Source: Chalara sp. BL73
Taxonomy: Eukaryota; Ascomycota; Leotiomycetes; Helotiales
Reading direction: 5' to 3'
Length of the DNA: 64,000 nt
NCBI GenBank assembly: GCA_918026815.1
Contig: CAKJVC010000150.1
Coordinates: forward strand, 372,001 to 436,000
Positions 48,835-64,000 of the stretch are shown piece by piece (position 1 is the stretch's first letter; every line of letters begins with the position of its first letter). The position numbers were made by a program, and so were the translations under genes. Under the pieces are notes generated by a model. The model did not search any database. It worked only from the letters and a program-made list of their open reading frames with translations, and was not told the origin of the DNA.

Positions 48835-49589
48835 GGATGACAAGCGGTTCACTACTTGGGGTGACTCTACGATGCAATTGAAGCATTGTGAAAATATTCA
48901 TGAATAACTATGCTGGGTTATTTCTTCGAGCGTTAAAGCCGTTTCCGTACGAATGAACACTAGGAGCTTGGGATTTAAAAAAGGTAATGAAATGCTTTTG
49001 GCGGTATACCCGTAAAATAGTGGCAGAGTGTCACGGCACCAGCCAAGTACTTGGTGGTCCCCAAATCGTAGCATCAGACTTAAGAGTGATTTACAACTTG
49101 ATGCAGAAACTATATCATTTTCTCATGGGTACAGAGACACAATGGTCACCAAGACAAAATGGTTACCACATAACACTAGTTCGAATGCCAGCGTACAAGG
49201 CTTAGTCCTTTATTGCCACCCCTTCTAACTTCTAGTGTTTTGGTTGGATCACGGGCACGTAACACAGAAGCACGGGATAAAGATGACTTTCAGCCACTAT
49301 AAAGTTGGAGGGATGAGATGCTCCCACACCCTCGCTTTCTAATATACAGCCCTGCCCCAGCTACAGCTACATAGCCACCGTGCCTCTTACAAGCGTACTG
49401 GAGCGCAGAATCCTTCGTAACAAGCAGGCATTTCTTGGTGTGCTAAATGGTCAGCATCAGCTGCCATTGCCTATTTCTATGTCTTTACCTCAGCCGTCAA
49501 CCCAGAGTCTCAGCCTTGAGGTTATTCCCAAACTCTAGTTCTTGATAGAGATCGGTATTGGGAGATTTGAACAACCGCGATTAACAACA
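48835..49589. other. gene-free stretch
   Basis: No coding content recognised; 3' flank of the SDR and promoter of the membrane-protein gene. Confidence 0.45.
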
Positions 49590-51060
49590 ATGAGTTCCGC
49601 TCTCGACTTTACTAGCCTTCCTCCCGCGATCCAGGCTCAGGTCGCCGCTGGGCCGGCTCTGGCCCCGCCTTCCGGCGTGGTACCGGATTTCGACAATCCG
49701 CCTAACCTGAATACGGTTGTTCATGTGCTATACGCCATATGGTTTCCTTTGGTGACCATTTCCGTCATCGGGCGCATTTATATACGAGTTTTCAGCATGA
49801 AGCAAGGCTTCATAGGAGATTGTAAGCTCTCTGCTCCTCTTCGATACTCTAGAGCTGTAGTGTTAATTCTGTTTAGACTTTCTCATAGCGGCATATGTAC
49901 ATCCCCCCACTCTCTAGCATCTACAACGATGTTGGTATTAACGGCTATTTGGGCAGATATTCCTTGTAGCAGGATTCGTATTGTCCTACCGTGTAATCCT
50001 CTTTCCTGGCTTCTTCGTCCATCAATGGAATCTACGCTTGGGAGACCTACATATATTTCTCCGAGTAGGTCAAGCTATTTCCTTCATATAGAGACTAGTG
50101 CTCTTCCAAATGAGCAAGTCGTCATCTAACGGCGTGTAGGCTGTTTTTCTGTCAACTGTTATCTACATGGTCACCATTTGTTTAGTCAAGGTAGCAATTC
50201 TACTAGAATGGCTTCGAATATTCAGTCCGAAAGGCACTCGCGGTCTGGTGTTCTGGACGAGTCATATTCTGATATGGGCAAATGTGTTCTTCTATATATC
50301 CGTCCTTATTGCAAATAACATCTCATGTACACCATACGAGTACATCTGGAACAAACTGATAAAAGGCTCCTGCGATCGCGTCAACACGACAGACACCAAT
50401 CTCACCGCATCCGTTTTCAACTTTATCTCGGATGTTTTGGTCTTGCTTATCCCGCAGCATGCCATTTGGAAATTGCACATGGACACAAAAAAGAAAATTG
50501 GAGTTTCGATAATTTTTATGATAGGACTCCTGGGCTGTGGGTCGGCTTTGGCACGACTCGTTCAGACCGTTCATCACGCAACGAATCCAGACTTTGTTTA
50601 CACATTCTCCGCAGTTGCGCTCTGTTCTGCTGCCGAACTGACATGCGCATTTCTAGTCATTTGCGTGCCCAGTTTTCCCAAGGCGTTCCAGGCACTTGAC
50701 ATGACCAAGTTGAAACAAACGCTGAGCTTCTGGACGTGGACAAGCTCGCAGAGGGCTCTCCGATCAGGGTCGAAGGAAGCTTCAGGCGACAACTCGTCGC
50801 GCTCGCGCTCACGCTCGGGCCCTTTCTCGAAACTTAAACCTACCAAAGAACACAGCTCCTCAGATGATACGCTCCAGCTCCACCCGATGCCCAAGGTTCA
50901 TCACAAGAATTCTGCCAGCGAGTCCGTAGATCAGTACGACGCTTTGGGGAAGGTTGAAGGAGGTATTGTCCGAACTACGTATTTTGAGGCTGGAGAGGAA
51001 CTTCACTCTGCGCCGAGCACAGCTACGGGCCAGCACCAGTACCGACAGCAATGGGCATAA
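49590..51060 (+). CDS. Fungal rhodopsin-like integral membrane protein (SAT14/PTH11-like group)
   Basis: Four exons (49590-49821, 49877-49896, 49957-50064, 50140-51060) close to 426 aa. The start MSSALDFTSLPPAIQAQ is the first ATG that keeps all exons in frame. Seven hydrophobic segments are visible, with family landmarks FVHQWNLRLGDL (loop), WANVFFYISVLI, CTPYEYIWNK (conserved Cys/Trp loop), DVLVLLIPQHAIWKL, GVSIIFMIGLLGCGSALAR and ELTCAFLVICVPSFPKAF. The tail is cytosolic and Ser/Arg-rich. One exon is only 20 bases. This is the common plant-pathogen-type 'rhodopsin domain' membrane family; it is not a retinal opsin. Some members lie beside secondary-metabolite clusters, but a link to this pathway is unproven. 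Confidence 0.85.
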
Positions 51061-52325
51061 GAGGCGTTGTTTATGATGGATGTTAACATATATGTGTATA
51101 CACCTACTTGGAACGAAATAATACGAGGGAGAGAGGGAATGGGGGATTCACTTTGTGATAAGCGGTCATGAAAGCAATTGGAAAACATTTCTAGTTTGAA
51201 TAGAAGTCGAATAAGTCATGTTCTAAAAATATCCCAAATCTTTTGTTGTTGGAATATGTTGGATTATCGCCGGGTTTTCCGCACGTGACAGAGCCCTCGA
51301 GCTATTATGGAGCTCACGATTTTCTTTGTACCTAGGTACCCAAGATTCTCGATTTTTTAGAAGCACAACCTCGAAAGTAGAGGAGGGGGAGGTGATGATG
51401 TGAGTGGGTCCTGCTTGACGTAATCCGGCACGGACGGGCCAGTTTCCCCGGTTTCTCGCTCCCGCATCTCGGCGGCGTGGCGCTGGGGGGTAAGATAAAG
51501 ATTTAACACAAGCAGAATATTGTGTTTCCTTTCTCCGTGTTGCAGTATCCTGCCCATTGCCCACAACCCGGCTTGGCTTCCACTCCAATGGGATAATATG
51601 GTAAGTGAGTAATGGCATATCCCGTTCGTAAGCACGCACACCACCTTCTTTGCGCGGGGCGGCATTCGCGGGGGCTTGCGCCACACGAGCACCGAGATCA
51701 AATCACATCAAACGCCATTATTATATTTCGCAGGAAAGGCAGGCAGTCTGACAACGTCCCTGGCTTGTCTTTTGCGCCATTTTTCATGGTGTGTGTGTGT
51801 GTGTTATGCAGCATGCGGAAGTCCTCGTGTGCTAGGTAGGGATCACCCTCCATATTGTGATATTCTTATCTGCATGCATGCTGGTGTGGTATACAAGAGC
51901 GAGAGAGACAGGGCTAAAAACAGGCTTTTTTTTTTCGTAATGCGCTTTCTTGGAGCTTGGAGGCGTGTAGGGATAATATGACAACCAAGCGGTTAGCAAA
52001 CCAATTTGGAATCGAAACCTCTTTATTTTTCTGGGCGAGATCCAATACGGTTTTATGACATGGAATAGATAGCATTGACTGCGACTAGGCTGTTATTTTT
52101 TGTTGTTGTTCGTTTGTCAAATTAGCGGCCACATGCATCAGTGTGCGCCATTGCCCTAGTTTTGCTCAGCCCCACCACCTTGTTTCTTATTGTTGAAATT
52201 GACCAACAGACTGCACAGATCCGTGAGCGAGAGATCTATGCCCTCTTTTCCCCCTCTAATCCACTTAGCCGCCACTTACCACATTCACGTTGAACGGAGC
52301 CTTGGCTCCAGGTCCCCATTTCACC
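51061..52325. other. gene-free stretch
   Basis: No gene recognised. It contains the (GT)n run near 51790 and the P450 promoter. Confidence 0.45.
51789..51804. repeat. (GT)n microsatellite
   Basis: A short run of about eight GT units. Confidence 0.6.
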
Positions 52326-54134
52326 ATGATAACAACATACTATGCAGTTTCAATCCTCGTCTCTTGTGTAAGAACAAAAATTCATGTCTTCAATTCTCGA
52401 TATGATAGCATACCGGCACTGATTCACCGTGAAGCTTCTGTTCTGGGCGACCTACCAAGTGTTCCTGCACCCGTTGAGCAAATTCCCAGGCCCAGTAATC
52501 GCCAAACTGTCAGACATCTACAGTGGCTTTTACACCTACAAGAGACGTCTCCATCTGACCACATGGAAGAACCATCGCAGATACGGTCAGTTAGCTAGTG
52601 TTCCTATGCTCGCATGCGATGGAATTCCCTAACAAAATTGCGAAAAGCTAATCATCTATCTAAGGCTCCGTTGTAAGACAAGGCCCAAACAAGCTGGTGT
52701 TTAGTTCCGTTACTGCTCTCCGTGGCAAGTCCCCAAAACCATCATCTTAGCCATCTCTTCTCATCCCGCTAACGAGTGGAGAAGACATTTACAAAAATGA
52801 CCGAACCACAAAGCCTGCGGCATACATTGCGCTGGGGCCAGGACTCACAGCATACAATGTTTTCACGGCTGTTGATAGGCATCTACACAGGGCCCGACGG
52901 CAGCTAATTGGGCAGGTTATCACGGACCGATCTATGCGTGTATTCGAGCCTACGATGATAAAGCATATTGATATATTCGAGCGAAATCTATTACGAGACT
53001 CTCAAAGCTCCAATCCGGTCAATATCTCCAAGCAAACAAGAAAGCTTGGACTTGATCTCGCAGCGCTTCTTGGGTTCGGCTACGAGCTACAACTTCAGAC
53101 AAGTGATGAAAATCAGTTCATACAAACAGTTCTGGATACGGGGACATGGACCAGTAACATCTTCTTGCACTTCCCATTAACAAGGCAACTTCGCCTCGGG
53201 CCGGTATTTATGTTCTCGCTGCTAGGATTGCGCCCACAGTACCTAGCTCTGATGGAGACAATGATTACTTCTCGTATGGCAGAGCCAAAGGATGCAAGAC
53301 ATGATCTGTACTCCTTTGTGGCGGACGCACTGGCCACGGAGTCTAGTGGTTTACGTCAGAGTGATTTATGGGCGGAGGCGAATCTTTTTCTGTCAGCAGG
53401 TTAGTACTCAATTGCCATCCGCGCTGATTTCAAGTCACTAAGCACAAAATTAAATAGCCGGAGACACCGTAAAGACTACGCTAAGTTCGACGTTCTTTTA
53501 CCTTTCGCGAAACCCAAAGGTTTACGAGAAACTTGGGGCCGAGATCCGATCCACTTTTACTAGCGGCAATGAGATAACCGGGGCTGGAGTTGCGGGTTGT
53601 TCGTATCTCCGTGCTTGTATCGATGAATCTTTACGGATCTCTCCGCCAGCCGGTATTTTGTGGAGGGACCTCGCACCTGATGACGACAAGAATCAACCTT
53701 TTATCGTCGATGGCCATGTAATACCTCGTGGCACGACTGTCGGTGTGAATACGTATTCACTGCACCATAATGAAGACTATTTTCCAGATCCTTTTTCTTA
53801 CAATCCAGAACGGTGGCTAGACTCATCTGACTACTTGCCGGAGACCAAAAAAATCATGCGTGACGCCTTCGCTCCCTTCTCGATCGGCCCAAGAGGCTGC
53901 GCTGGAAAAGCCATGGCCTATCTAGAGACGAGTTTAGTGCTAGCCAAAACAATCTGGTACTTTGACTTTGAGGCTTCCCCAGGTGAACTGGGTGGTATTG
54001 GTGCTGGAAAGGCCGGCGGAGAAGAAGGAAGAGATCGTCATAGTGAGTTCCAATTGTACGATATTTTTAATATGGCTCATGATGGTCCGTACCTGAACTT
54101 CAGAGTTCGAGGTGACTTTTGGAAGGACCTCTGA
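52326..54134 (+). CDS. Cytochrome P450 monooxygenase
   Basis: Five exons (52326-52367, 52435-52585, 52665-52724, 52782-53399, 53458-54134) close to 515 aa. The N-terminal anchor spans exon 1 (MITTYYAVSILVSC) and LLFWATYQVFLHPLSKFPGP, so it is bound to the ER. The I-helix AGDTVKTTL spans the last splice; ESLRISPP gives ExxR; NPERWL and the heme loop FAPFSIGPRGCAGKAM carry the Cys ligand. The intron at 52725-52781 starts GCAAGT and is GC-AG type; splicing there yields ALREDIYKNDRTTKPAAYI, the expected P450 text. In related clusters a P450 hydroxylates or epoxidises the salicyl ring; the exact step here is unknown. Confidence 0.9.
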
Positions 54135-55092
54135 GGAGCGAGCCTCAGTGCTAGCCTGTAATAATATCTTGGCTTTTCTTATGAGGGCTTTGATGACAGT
54201 AATTGCAAAGATACTTCAAACCAAAGCACATATAGATACCCAAAAAATTATGACATAGCCAGAAAGTCGACGTTGTTTTCAATGACCAAATGCCAATCCA
54301 TTTCGTCTTCGGCGACACGGTGCTATCCTTAGGATCTGTAATAGTTAGGGTCGGTTAAGGACGGTCACTGTAATAGCCATAGCTTGTTGAGACATTAATA
54401 AGTGTGCGGGGAGACTAATCTGATATGTGGATTATATGCTAGTAGTCCAAATACCAATCAGCACGTTTCCATTTCTATCTGATATGAAGCTTTTCATGAT
54501 GACGCTTCGTTTGGGTATAAACTTGATGATTGTGCCGCTTATTCAAAAGTACCATATACACAGAGACCCCTGGAGAATACAACAGCCCTTTGTCTCATAA
54601 ATGGGACTCTGCCACCGAGGGCGTAACACGCCGCGTCAGTGAATATATTGACTTGAAATGTGGAGGTTGTACCATCCGCGCCTCCTTTTTGCAGAGATGC
54701 ATCCGAAGTAGTTCTAATCACCGCTTTGGCTAAATATTTTCTGCGCCATTGGTGTGTTTTCGATAATGGGCAGCGGGAAGCGAGGCTCGGCATTCCTCTT
54801 TTCCTGCAAATGTGAGGCGTTGAGTGTTGGCGGGTTGAATGAGGCTTCCGGCTGGACTCAGCTGAGGTATTCACAAATTTTTTGCGGCGAGTTGTGATAT
54901 CAGCAACACTACCTTGGAAGGTCTCACTGCGTCTATAAACTGCCGCATCCGATGTTCCAGGGTTTGGCGGCGGAGTGATAAACTTCGAGTCACGCCCTGT
55001 TTGTTGTACCTCGATCGTCCTCCTGCCCCCTATCGAATAACCCCATTGTGCAACCCAATTGGACCACTTCTCGCAGCAATCCCTCCATTGCC
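54135..55092. other. gene-free stretch between P450 and FAD oxidase
   Basis: No gene recognised; the overlapping frames at 54530-54874 have no domain. Confidence 0.45.
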
Positions 55093-56874
55093 ATGTGGTT
55101 TTCTTCAGCTGTCAGGTTAGCTGCTGCAGCTTCGCTCTGCTTCACCGGAGTCGCTGCTGGGCCTCTCAACCGGCGAGACTATGTCCGCACAGTCTTCACC
55201 AAATCTCAGTGGTCATCAACCACCACCATCGCTTTTCCCGGATCCGACAGCTTCAGCGCCAAGACCGAACGATGGAACGCTTTTGACCCTCCTACGTACG
55301 CTGTTGCTGTGAGCCCGGGATCCGAGAATGATTTGGTCAAAGTCGTACGTTTTTACCAATTACTATGAACACTCAGAAACGAAGACTAGGGCAAGCTGAA
55401 AACTCATACGTGTGTGTGTACGTAGGTAAAGCTTGCAACGGCTAATTCAATTCCATTCCTTGCCACTGGAGGCCGACATGGCTACACAACGACCCTGGGA
55501 GAGCTCGACAACGGGCTTGCCATTGATCTTAGCAATTTCAACTCTGTAAAGGTCAATAAAGCGGATGCTACCTTGACTGTTGGTGGGGCCGTGAGATTTC
55601 GTGATATCTATGATCCTGTCTTCGAGGCGGGGTTTGAAATCCGTAAGTATTGATTGCTACATGTTTCTGAACCTATCTTGGCGATTTAAACAATATGTAT
55701 ACTAATTCCATATATAGAGATAGGCACCTGCTCGTGCCCTGGTATGGTTGGTGTGACATTAGGAGCTGGTGTTGGTCCCTGGGGTGGGGTTCACGGATTA
55801 CTCATCGACGCACTGCTCTCTCTGCGTGTAGTGACGGCATCGGGTCGGGTGGTTAACGTATCCGCTACATCATACCCGGATCTCTTCTGGGCATTTCGTG
55901 GTGCTGGCGCTAATTTTGGCATCGTGGTATCTGCTACGTATCGGCTCCAGAAGCAAGTCAACAATGGTCAGATTGTAACCGCAGACTTGGTTTTCCCAGC
56001 TGAAAAGAACGTCTCTTACTTCAGCCTTCTAGAAACCTATAACGGAAGAGTCCCAAAAAGTCTATCCATCACTTCATTTGTACTCTACAATGATGCTCTA
56101 GGACAAGTAAGTATTTCTACTCGTACATCATTTCTTGATCCTCTATCAAAAACTAACCGCCTTATCTTTTAAGGCCCTGATCGCAGCTAGTTGGGGATAC
56201 ATAGGACCAGAAGCCGAGGCTCGCGAGGCTTTTGCACCAGCTCTTGCTCTTAATCCCATTAGCTCTACTATTCAAACGTTTCCATGGAACAAGGTGATAA
56301 CCTCCGGTGGTGGAGGTATTGACGCATACATCTGCCAGCCCGGCGTGCAGCATAATATCTATGAAGTAAGTGCACGCAACCTATCATCTGCGACGTATAT
56401 ATCCGCTTTTAGCAAACTATCCGCTTTCTACCAAAACAACCCTACTGGTCGGGGTAGTGACATTCTGATATCAATTTATGGAAATCAAGCCGTACGTGCT
56501 GTGCCAGATTCCGCAACCGCATATGCATATAGAGATACCGTATCCTTCAAGTAAGTAAATATTTTTATGTCAAACTCTTTATTGATAACTAACAGAGAGA
56601 AACAATTTACAGTGACATCCAATTTTCTTGGTCGGGCACAAACTCCACCTTAGAGGCAATAACTACAGCTTTGGGACGTCAGCTACGCAGTGAATTTGCT
56701 GCTACATCCGGATTTCCCGACCTCGCAGTTTACGTGAATTCTGCGCATGGCGATGAGACTCTAGAACAGAAATATGGAGCTAGGAAGTTGCCGCGTCTTG
56801 CTGCATTAAAGAAGATTTGGGATCCGGATCGCGTTTTTAGATTCAATAATGCTTTACCTACTAAGTATCCCTGA
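55093..56874 (+). CDS. Secreted BBE-type FAD-linked oxidase
   Basis: Five exons (55093-55344, 55426-55642, 55718-56106, 56174-56550, 56613-56874) close to 498 aa. The N terminus MWFSSAVRLAAAASLCFTG is a signal peptide ending near VAAGP. The FAD-binding PCMH domain has FLATGGRHGYTTTLG (flavin His) and GTCSCPGMVGVTLGAG (flavin Cys), so the cofactor may be attached at two points. The substrate domain holds FWAFRGAGANFGIV. The C terminus LPRLAALKKIWDPDRVFRFN is the BBE motif that ends the family. These enzymes oxidise alcohols or phenols with O2. In the flavoglaucin pathway a BBE-like oxidase returns the alcohol to the aldehyde; a like role is inferred here. Confidence 0.9.
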
Positions 56875-57045
56875 TTTTGGATGATACAGGATGACCTGAA
56901 AATGTCATTTAATGATGGAATCCCGATTATTATAGTCATATACTATATTGTAAACGAGAACCATTATGATTCAAGTTAACTTAAATTTATATAATTCCTA
57001 CAACTAAGCTAGCTTAAAATAACAAAAGATTATTTGTAGATTCAT

Positions 57046-60724
<3,679 letters not shown>

Positions 60725-61732
60725 ATGGATATTACCGGCACAGCTTTTGTGATCGGAGGTGGGTCTCCCTGTACATCTCTACTGATACTTCTAACTGATA
60801 CTTGTATATGGCCGTAGCGAGTGGCATCGGACGTAGCTGTGCGATCGCCTTTGCCAGGTTCGGAGCAAGCAGCCTTATTATTGCTGATATTAACATCGAG
60901 TCTGCTCAGGCGCTCGTAAAAGAATGCCAATTGCAAGCAGAGAACCCGGATTTCAAGGCAGAAGCTGTTGTGATTGATGTAACAGTTGCGGATTCTGTGG
61001 ATGCTGCCATCCATCATGCAGTTAGCACATTCGGGCGCATTGACTACTGTGTGAACAGCGCCGGGGTAAGAGGGACCTCATTTTATTTGCGCATGCGGAG
61101 GATTCTCCGCTAATATTACTCCTTTGTTCCAGGTAGGGGTGAAGATTGCGAGCGAGACGGCCGATGCCGATATCGAGGAGTTCAAAACTATGCTAAACGT
61201 AAACACGACGGGAACTTTCATTGTGACACGTGCCATGTCAGCAATCATGAAAACCCAGGAACTTTGCACAGTAGATCCACGCTCTCCCGGCCGTGGAACC
61301 ACTCGCGGAAGCATTGTAAATCTTGGTTCAGCCTCTTCGTTTGTGGCTACTCGCAACATGATCCAATACACCGTTTCCAAGCATGCCGTCGTCGGCATAA
61401 CCAAAAATGCAGGTAGGACCAAATAATCCCAAACAATTCTCATTGCATTTGTATTGACACGATTGAATGTGGTAGCGCTTGATAACGCGGCTTTTGGGAT
61501 ACGAGTCAATAGTGTTTGTCCGTCCTGGGTCGATACGCCTATGGTGCGTAAGGCAATGGATAATATTCCCGAACTTGAGAAGCTGATTGAAAAAGCTGTG
61601 CCTTTGGGTCGTATTGCGACCGCCGAAGAGGTTGCAGATGCTGTCATCTTTCTGTCTAGCCCAAGATCGAGCTATGCAACTGGTTGCAATTTCATACTCG
61701 ACGGCGGCACTACTCTTGGTAGTAATGTCTAG
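60725..61732 (+). CDS. Short-chain dehydrogenase/reductase (FabG-like)
   Basis: Four exons (60725-60758, 60818-61065, 61133-61412, 61476-61732) close to 272 aa. MDITGTAFVIGG joins ASGIGRSCAIAFARF to form the NAD(P) motif GGxSGIG. DINIESA, VIDVTV, YCVNSAG, NVNTTGTF, SIVNLGSASS and the active-site YTVSKHAVVGITK follow, then RVNSVCPSWVDTPMV, LGRIATAEEVADAVIFLSS and FILDGGTTLG, the standard classical-SDR tail. The substrate is not readable from sequence. It is the outermost cluster-type gene seen on the right and could be a late tailoring enzyme or an unrelated neighbour. Confidence 0.85.
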
Positions 61733-62962
61733 ATGCTTGAAAAATATAGTCCCTATAATTCAAATAATTTTTTCATAGAACATATTATCTAAATTAAGTT
61801 CAACTTGTGTGTAAGATATTCAAAATAAATTATTCTCAATAAAACATTTACCCGAAAAAGACGATTGAGTTCGGGATGGGACCTAGGGATTCTATTGGCG
61901 ATATAGCCTCATCAAAGAACGAGGCTTGAAGCAACTTCTGAGGCGTCTGATTCTTTTCTTACCATATATTCCATCCTGTCGGTCAAAGGCTTGTGGGGAG
62001 ACTTCCATGCGGCGACGCTCAAGTCCAAAATGCAAATTATAGATGCCTACCGACTTTTATAGAACGTAATGACTACCACGCACCGTTTCGCAATCATCTC
62101 GAAGTCAATGTTAAAAACAGGAATAAAGCGCTATTTGTTGAGTATCAGGAACAGCAGATTCGCAATTGACGTCCAACTTTAAGCATAAATTGATATCAAT
62201 ATCAACAAATTTTTGCCTGTCAAATTAATCTCGAGATGATGGACACTAATTATAACACTGTTATATGTTCCAATTTACATCAAGCACTGTTACAACTTGA
62301 AAGCATATAAGTGTATCTGCCTCAACTCTGATTCTTTTGCAGTTGGGCATCGGCATGAGGAATTAGCAAATCGTTTAACATTCATTTTCCGTTAGAGAGG
62401 AAAGAGCTTTCACGCTCTACCAATCCAACTTAACCAGGAATTCATAGGAGTAGCCGGCTATAGCTATCCAGAGTGGGTTGACCTCACCACGACTTTTTAA
62501 ACAGGGGACGTTCACTTCTGGTTGTTCCAATTGAAGTATTTTCATTACAAGTTAACCCCTCCATATATGGGCTGGTTTTCTTCAATGATAATCACCCACA
62601 GATATTTGCAAGTTTCTAAGGTTATGGTCTTTTTTGCAGTACTGTGAAATTCTTGTGGGAAGTTTTAGGACTCTCCCCCCTTCTTAGCCTTTCCTCTCTA
62701 AACAAAGACCTTAAGCTATTGTAGTTCCTCTCCCAACAGCTTCTTGCTGTACAAAATGCGATTATCGTCTCATCGTGCATCCGTTATGTCATTGATGCCG
62801 AATGGGACGGTATATGGCGTTTGCTGGCGTGCTTTTACCGGCATCCCTGTCCTAGCTCTAGCGCCGACGGGAAGGTGTAGAAGTATACACAGGACAATCA
62901 AAACTCATATGCCCGAAACCCTGGCCTGAATATCAAAAAGCACAAAGTATTAGCTCTCCGTT
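61733..62962. other. gene-free stretch
   Basis: AT-rich, with no recognisable gene on either strand. Confidence 0.45.
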
Positions 62963-64000
62963 TTACAGTGGTATTTGTATAATAGAAAGAAATATTACAA
63001 GCCAATTTTTCATTCTTAAATTCTTACATCGGTAACACTTTGTCTTTATACAGCTTTTGGAGTGCCCGGTTTGGTTGCACGTGGTGCAGGTTTTGCTCAA
63101 GTGATACTGGGAAGGGCTGGCGCCTTGCGGCGAATGAGTGGGTGATGCCAAACCGGAGAGTGTTGTGCCGAGAGGAGACGACCTCGCGGGGGTCCATGAA
63201 GGAGGAGTATTAGGACCTCGTCTAGGAGTCAGCGGTGGTGGTTGTGGAGAGGCGGATGGCGAGGTCAGCACCTTTTTTGATTGCCGAAAGACAGAGCGAG
63301 TTTTGTTTTGAGTCTGTTGAGAGCTACAATCAATTTTCAACAAATTAAACTGGCTTGAAATCACTAGTTCTTCCTCCGAGGCCAACCTCTGTGTACCAGC
63401 GGCATGCTGCGCCAAAGCCCATTCAAGGTGGCGAGCAGTAAATCTGAACGCCTGAGCAAGCTCCTTCCTGTTAACATTGAAGACATTTCTATTCTGACAC
63501 GTATAAGCACGGTCAAGGTTGTGCACTAGTTCCCGGAAACTGATTCGCAAGTTGCAGTGCAATCCAGACTGGTGTGAAAATGGCTCAAGAGATGAGTGAA
63601 CTTTTGCTAAACTAGCTGAGGTGAACATGCCACTCTCTTTTTCTCGACTTAAAAATATGCTCTTTCTGCGCAGACAGTGCGCAGAAACTCCTCGCATTCT
63701 TTCTTCACATTTCGTCTTAGATCTCGTACATCGCGATCTTCTTGCTGAAGCAGCTTTGTAAATCCCTTATTCTGCAAACGTTCGCGTCCACGGTCCTCAA
63801 ATTTTATTACTCCAACGAGTGATAGTAGACAGTTAGAGAAGACAATGTTGTAACGCTTCTCCAAAACAAGGTTATAAAGCTCGTCGTCAGTCATATTCTT
63901 ATATGCATCAGATATTAACGAGACCAGCATCGATCTTATGAATTTCATATATGACCGGAATCGCTCACGTTGAAAGTCGTGCTTAGTCCAGGTTGGCTAG
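62963..64000 (-). CDS. Unidentified protein, 3' part (truncated by window edge)
   Basis: The minus frame is open from close to the edge (KHDFQRERFRSYMKF) through ISDAYKNMTDDELYNLVLE and LRRNVKKECEEFLRT, to a stop near 63649. A second minus frame (63697-62963) takes over with SLEPFSHQSGLHCNLRISFR, QNRNVFNVNRKELAQAFRF, a Pro/Ser-rich linker, and a Cys/His cluster CTTCNQTGHSKSC close to a zinc knuckle (Cx2Cx4Hx3C), ending NWLVIFLSIIQIPL. The two are probably one gene joined by a splice or frameshift near 63650-63700 that I could not place. I do not recognise the family; the start is outside the window. Confidence 0.45.

Noticed and set aside
49590..51060. Membrane protein considered as the cluster's transporter
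   Set aside because: Seven helices with rhodopsin-like-domain landmarks do not fit MFS or ABC transporters; no transporter gene was found in the cluster.

Overview
The window looks like the nuclear genome of a filamentous ascomycete (Pezizomycotina; Leotiomycetes is possible but I cannot prove it). The signs are many introns of about 45-75 bases, a HET-NB-ARC-TPR protein, fungal ankyrin giants, a highly reducing polyketide synthase (HR-PKS) cluster, decayed LTR retroelements, and a decayed DUF3435 recombinase with stop codons of the kind repeat-induced point mutation (RIP) makes. I saw no bacterial operon structure, CRISPR array or convincing tRNA/rRNA.

Left third (1-23 kb). The edge carries the 3' end of a CorA-like membrane protein. 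A repeat-rich stretch follows, in which a solo LTR (5-bp duplication GAGGG) sits inside an older one (duplication GATTG). Three genes then form a compact island at 3.6-18.1 kb: a giant minus-strand protein joining a degenerate Hsp70-like domain to about 60 ankyrin repeats; a divergently transcribed Hsp70-like ATPase with intact nucleotide motifs; and a one-ring Clp/Hsp100-type AAA+ ATPase with its own ankyrin-like segment. Hsp70 plus Hsp100 is the composition of a disaggregase, and I regard this island as a main candidate for an undescribed system. A cytochrome b561-like gene with apparent frameshifts and a two-segment membrane protein follow.

Middle (23-33 kb). This is accessory DNA: a relic of a DUF3435 gene (the family of Starship 'captain' recombinases), an intact HET-NB-ARC-TPR gene that probably acts in non-self recognition, a third solo LTR, and a frameshifted basic-protein gene.

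Right half (33-62 kb). This is a biosynthetic cluster: HR-PKS (KS-AT-DH-degenerate MT-ER-KR-ACP, 2442 aa in 11 exons), cupin, three short-chain dehydrogenases, a rhodopsin-like membrane protein that may be unrelated, a P450, a secreted BBE-type FAD oxidase and a flavin-dependent halogenase with its WxWxIP signature. HR-PKS + cupin + SDRs + P450 + BBE oxidase is the gene content of fungal alkyl-salicylaldehyde clusters (sordarial, trichoxide, flavoglaucin). The halogenase would make this a chlorinating variant. A partial unidentified gene closes the right edge.

Exon limits come from reading splice sites and frame continuity by eye. They are firm (reading frame closes) for the PKS, P450, FAD oxidase, halogenase, NLR, AAA+, cupin, the SDRs at 47.7 and 60.7 kb, and the rhodopsin-like gene. 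They are approximate for the two Hsp70-like genes, the 45-kb SDR and the edge genes.
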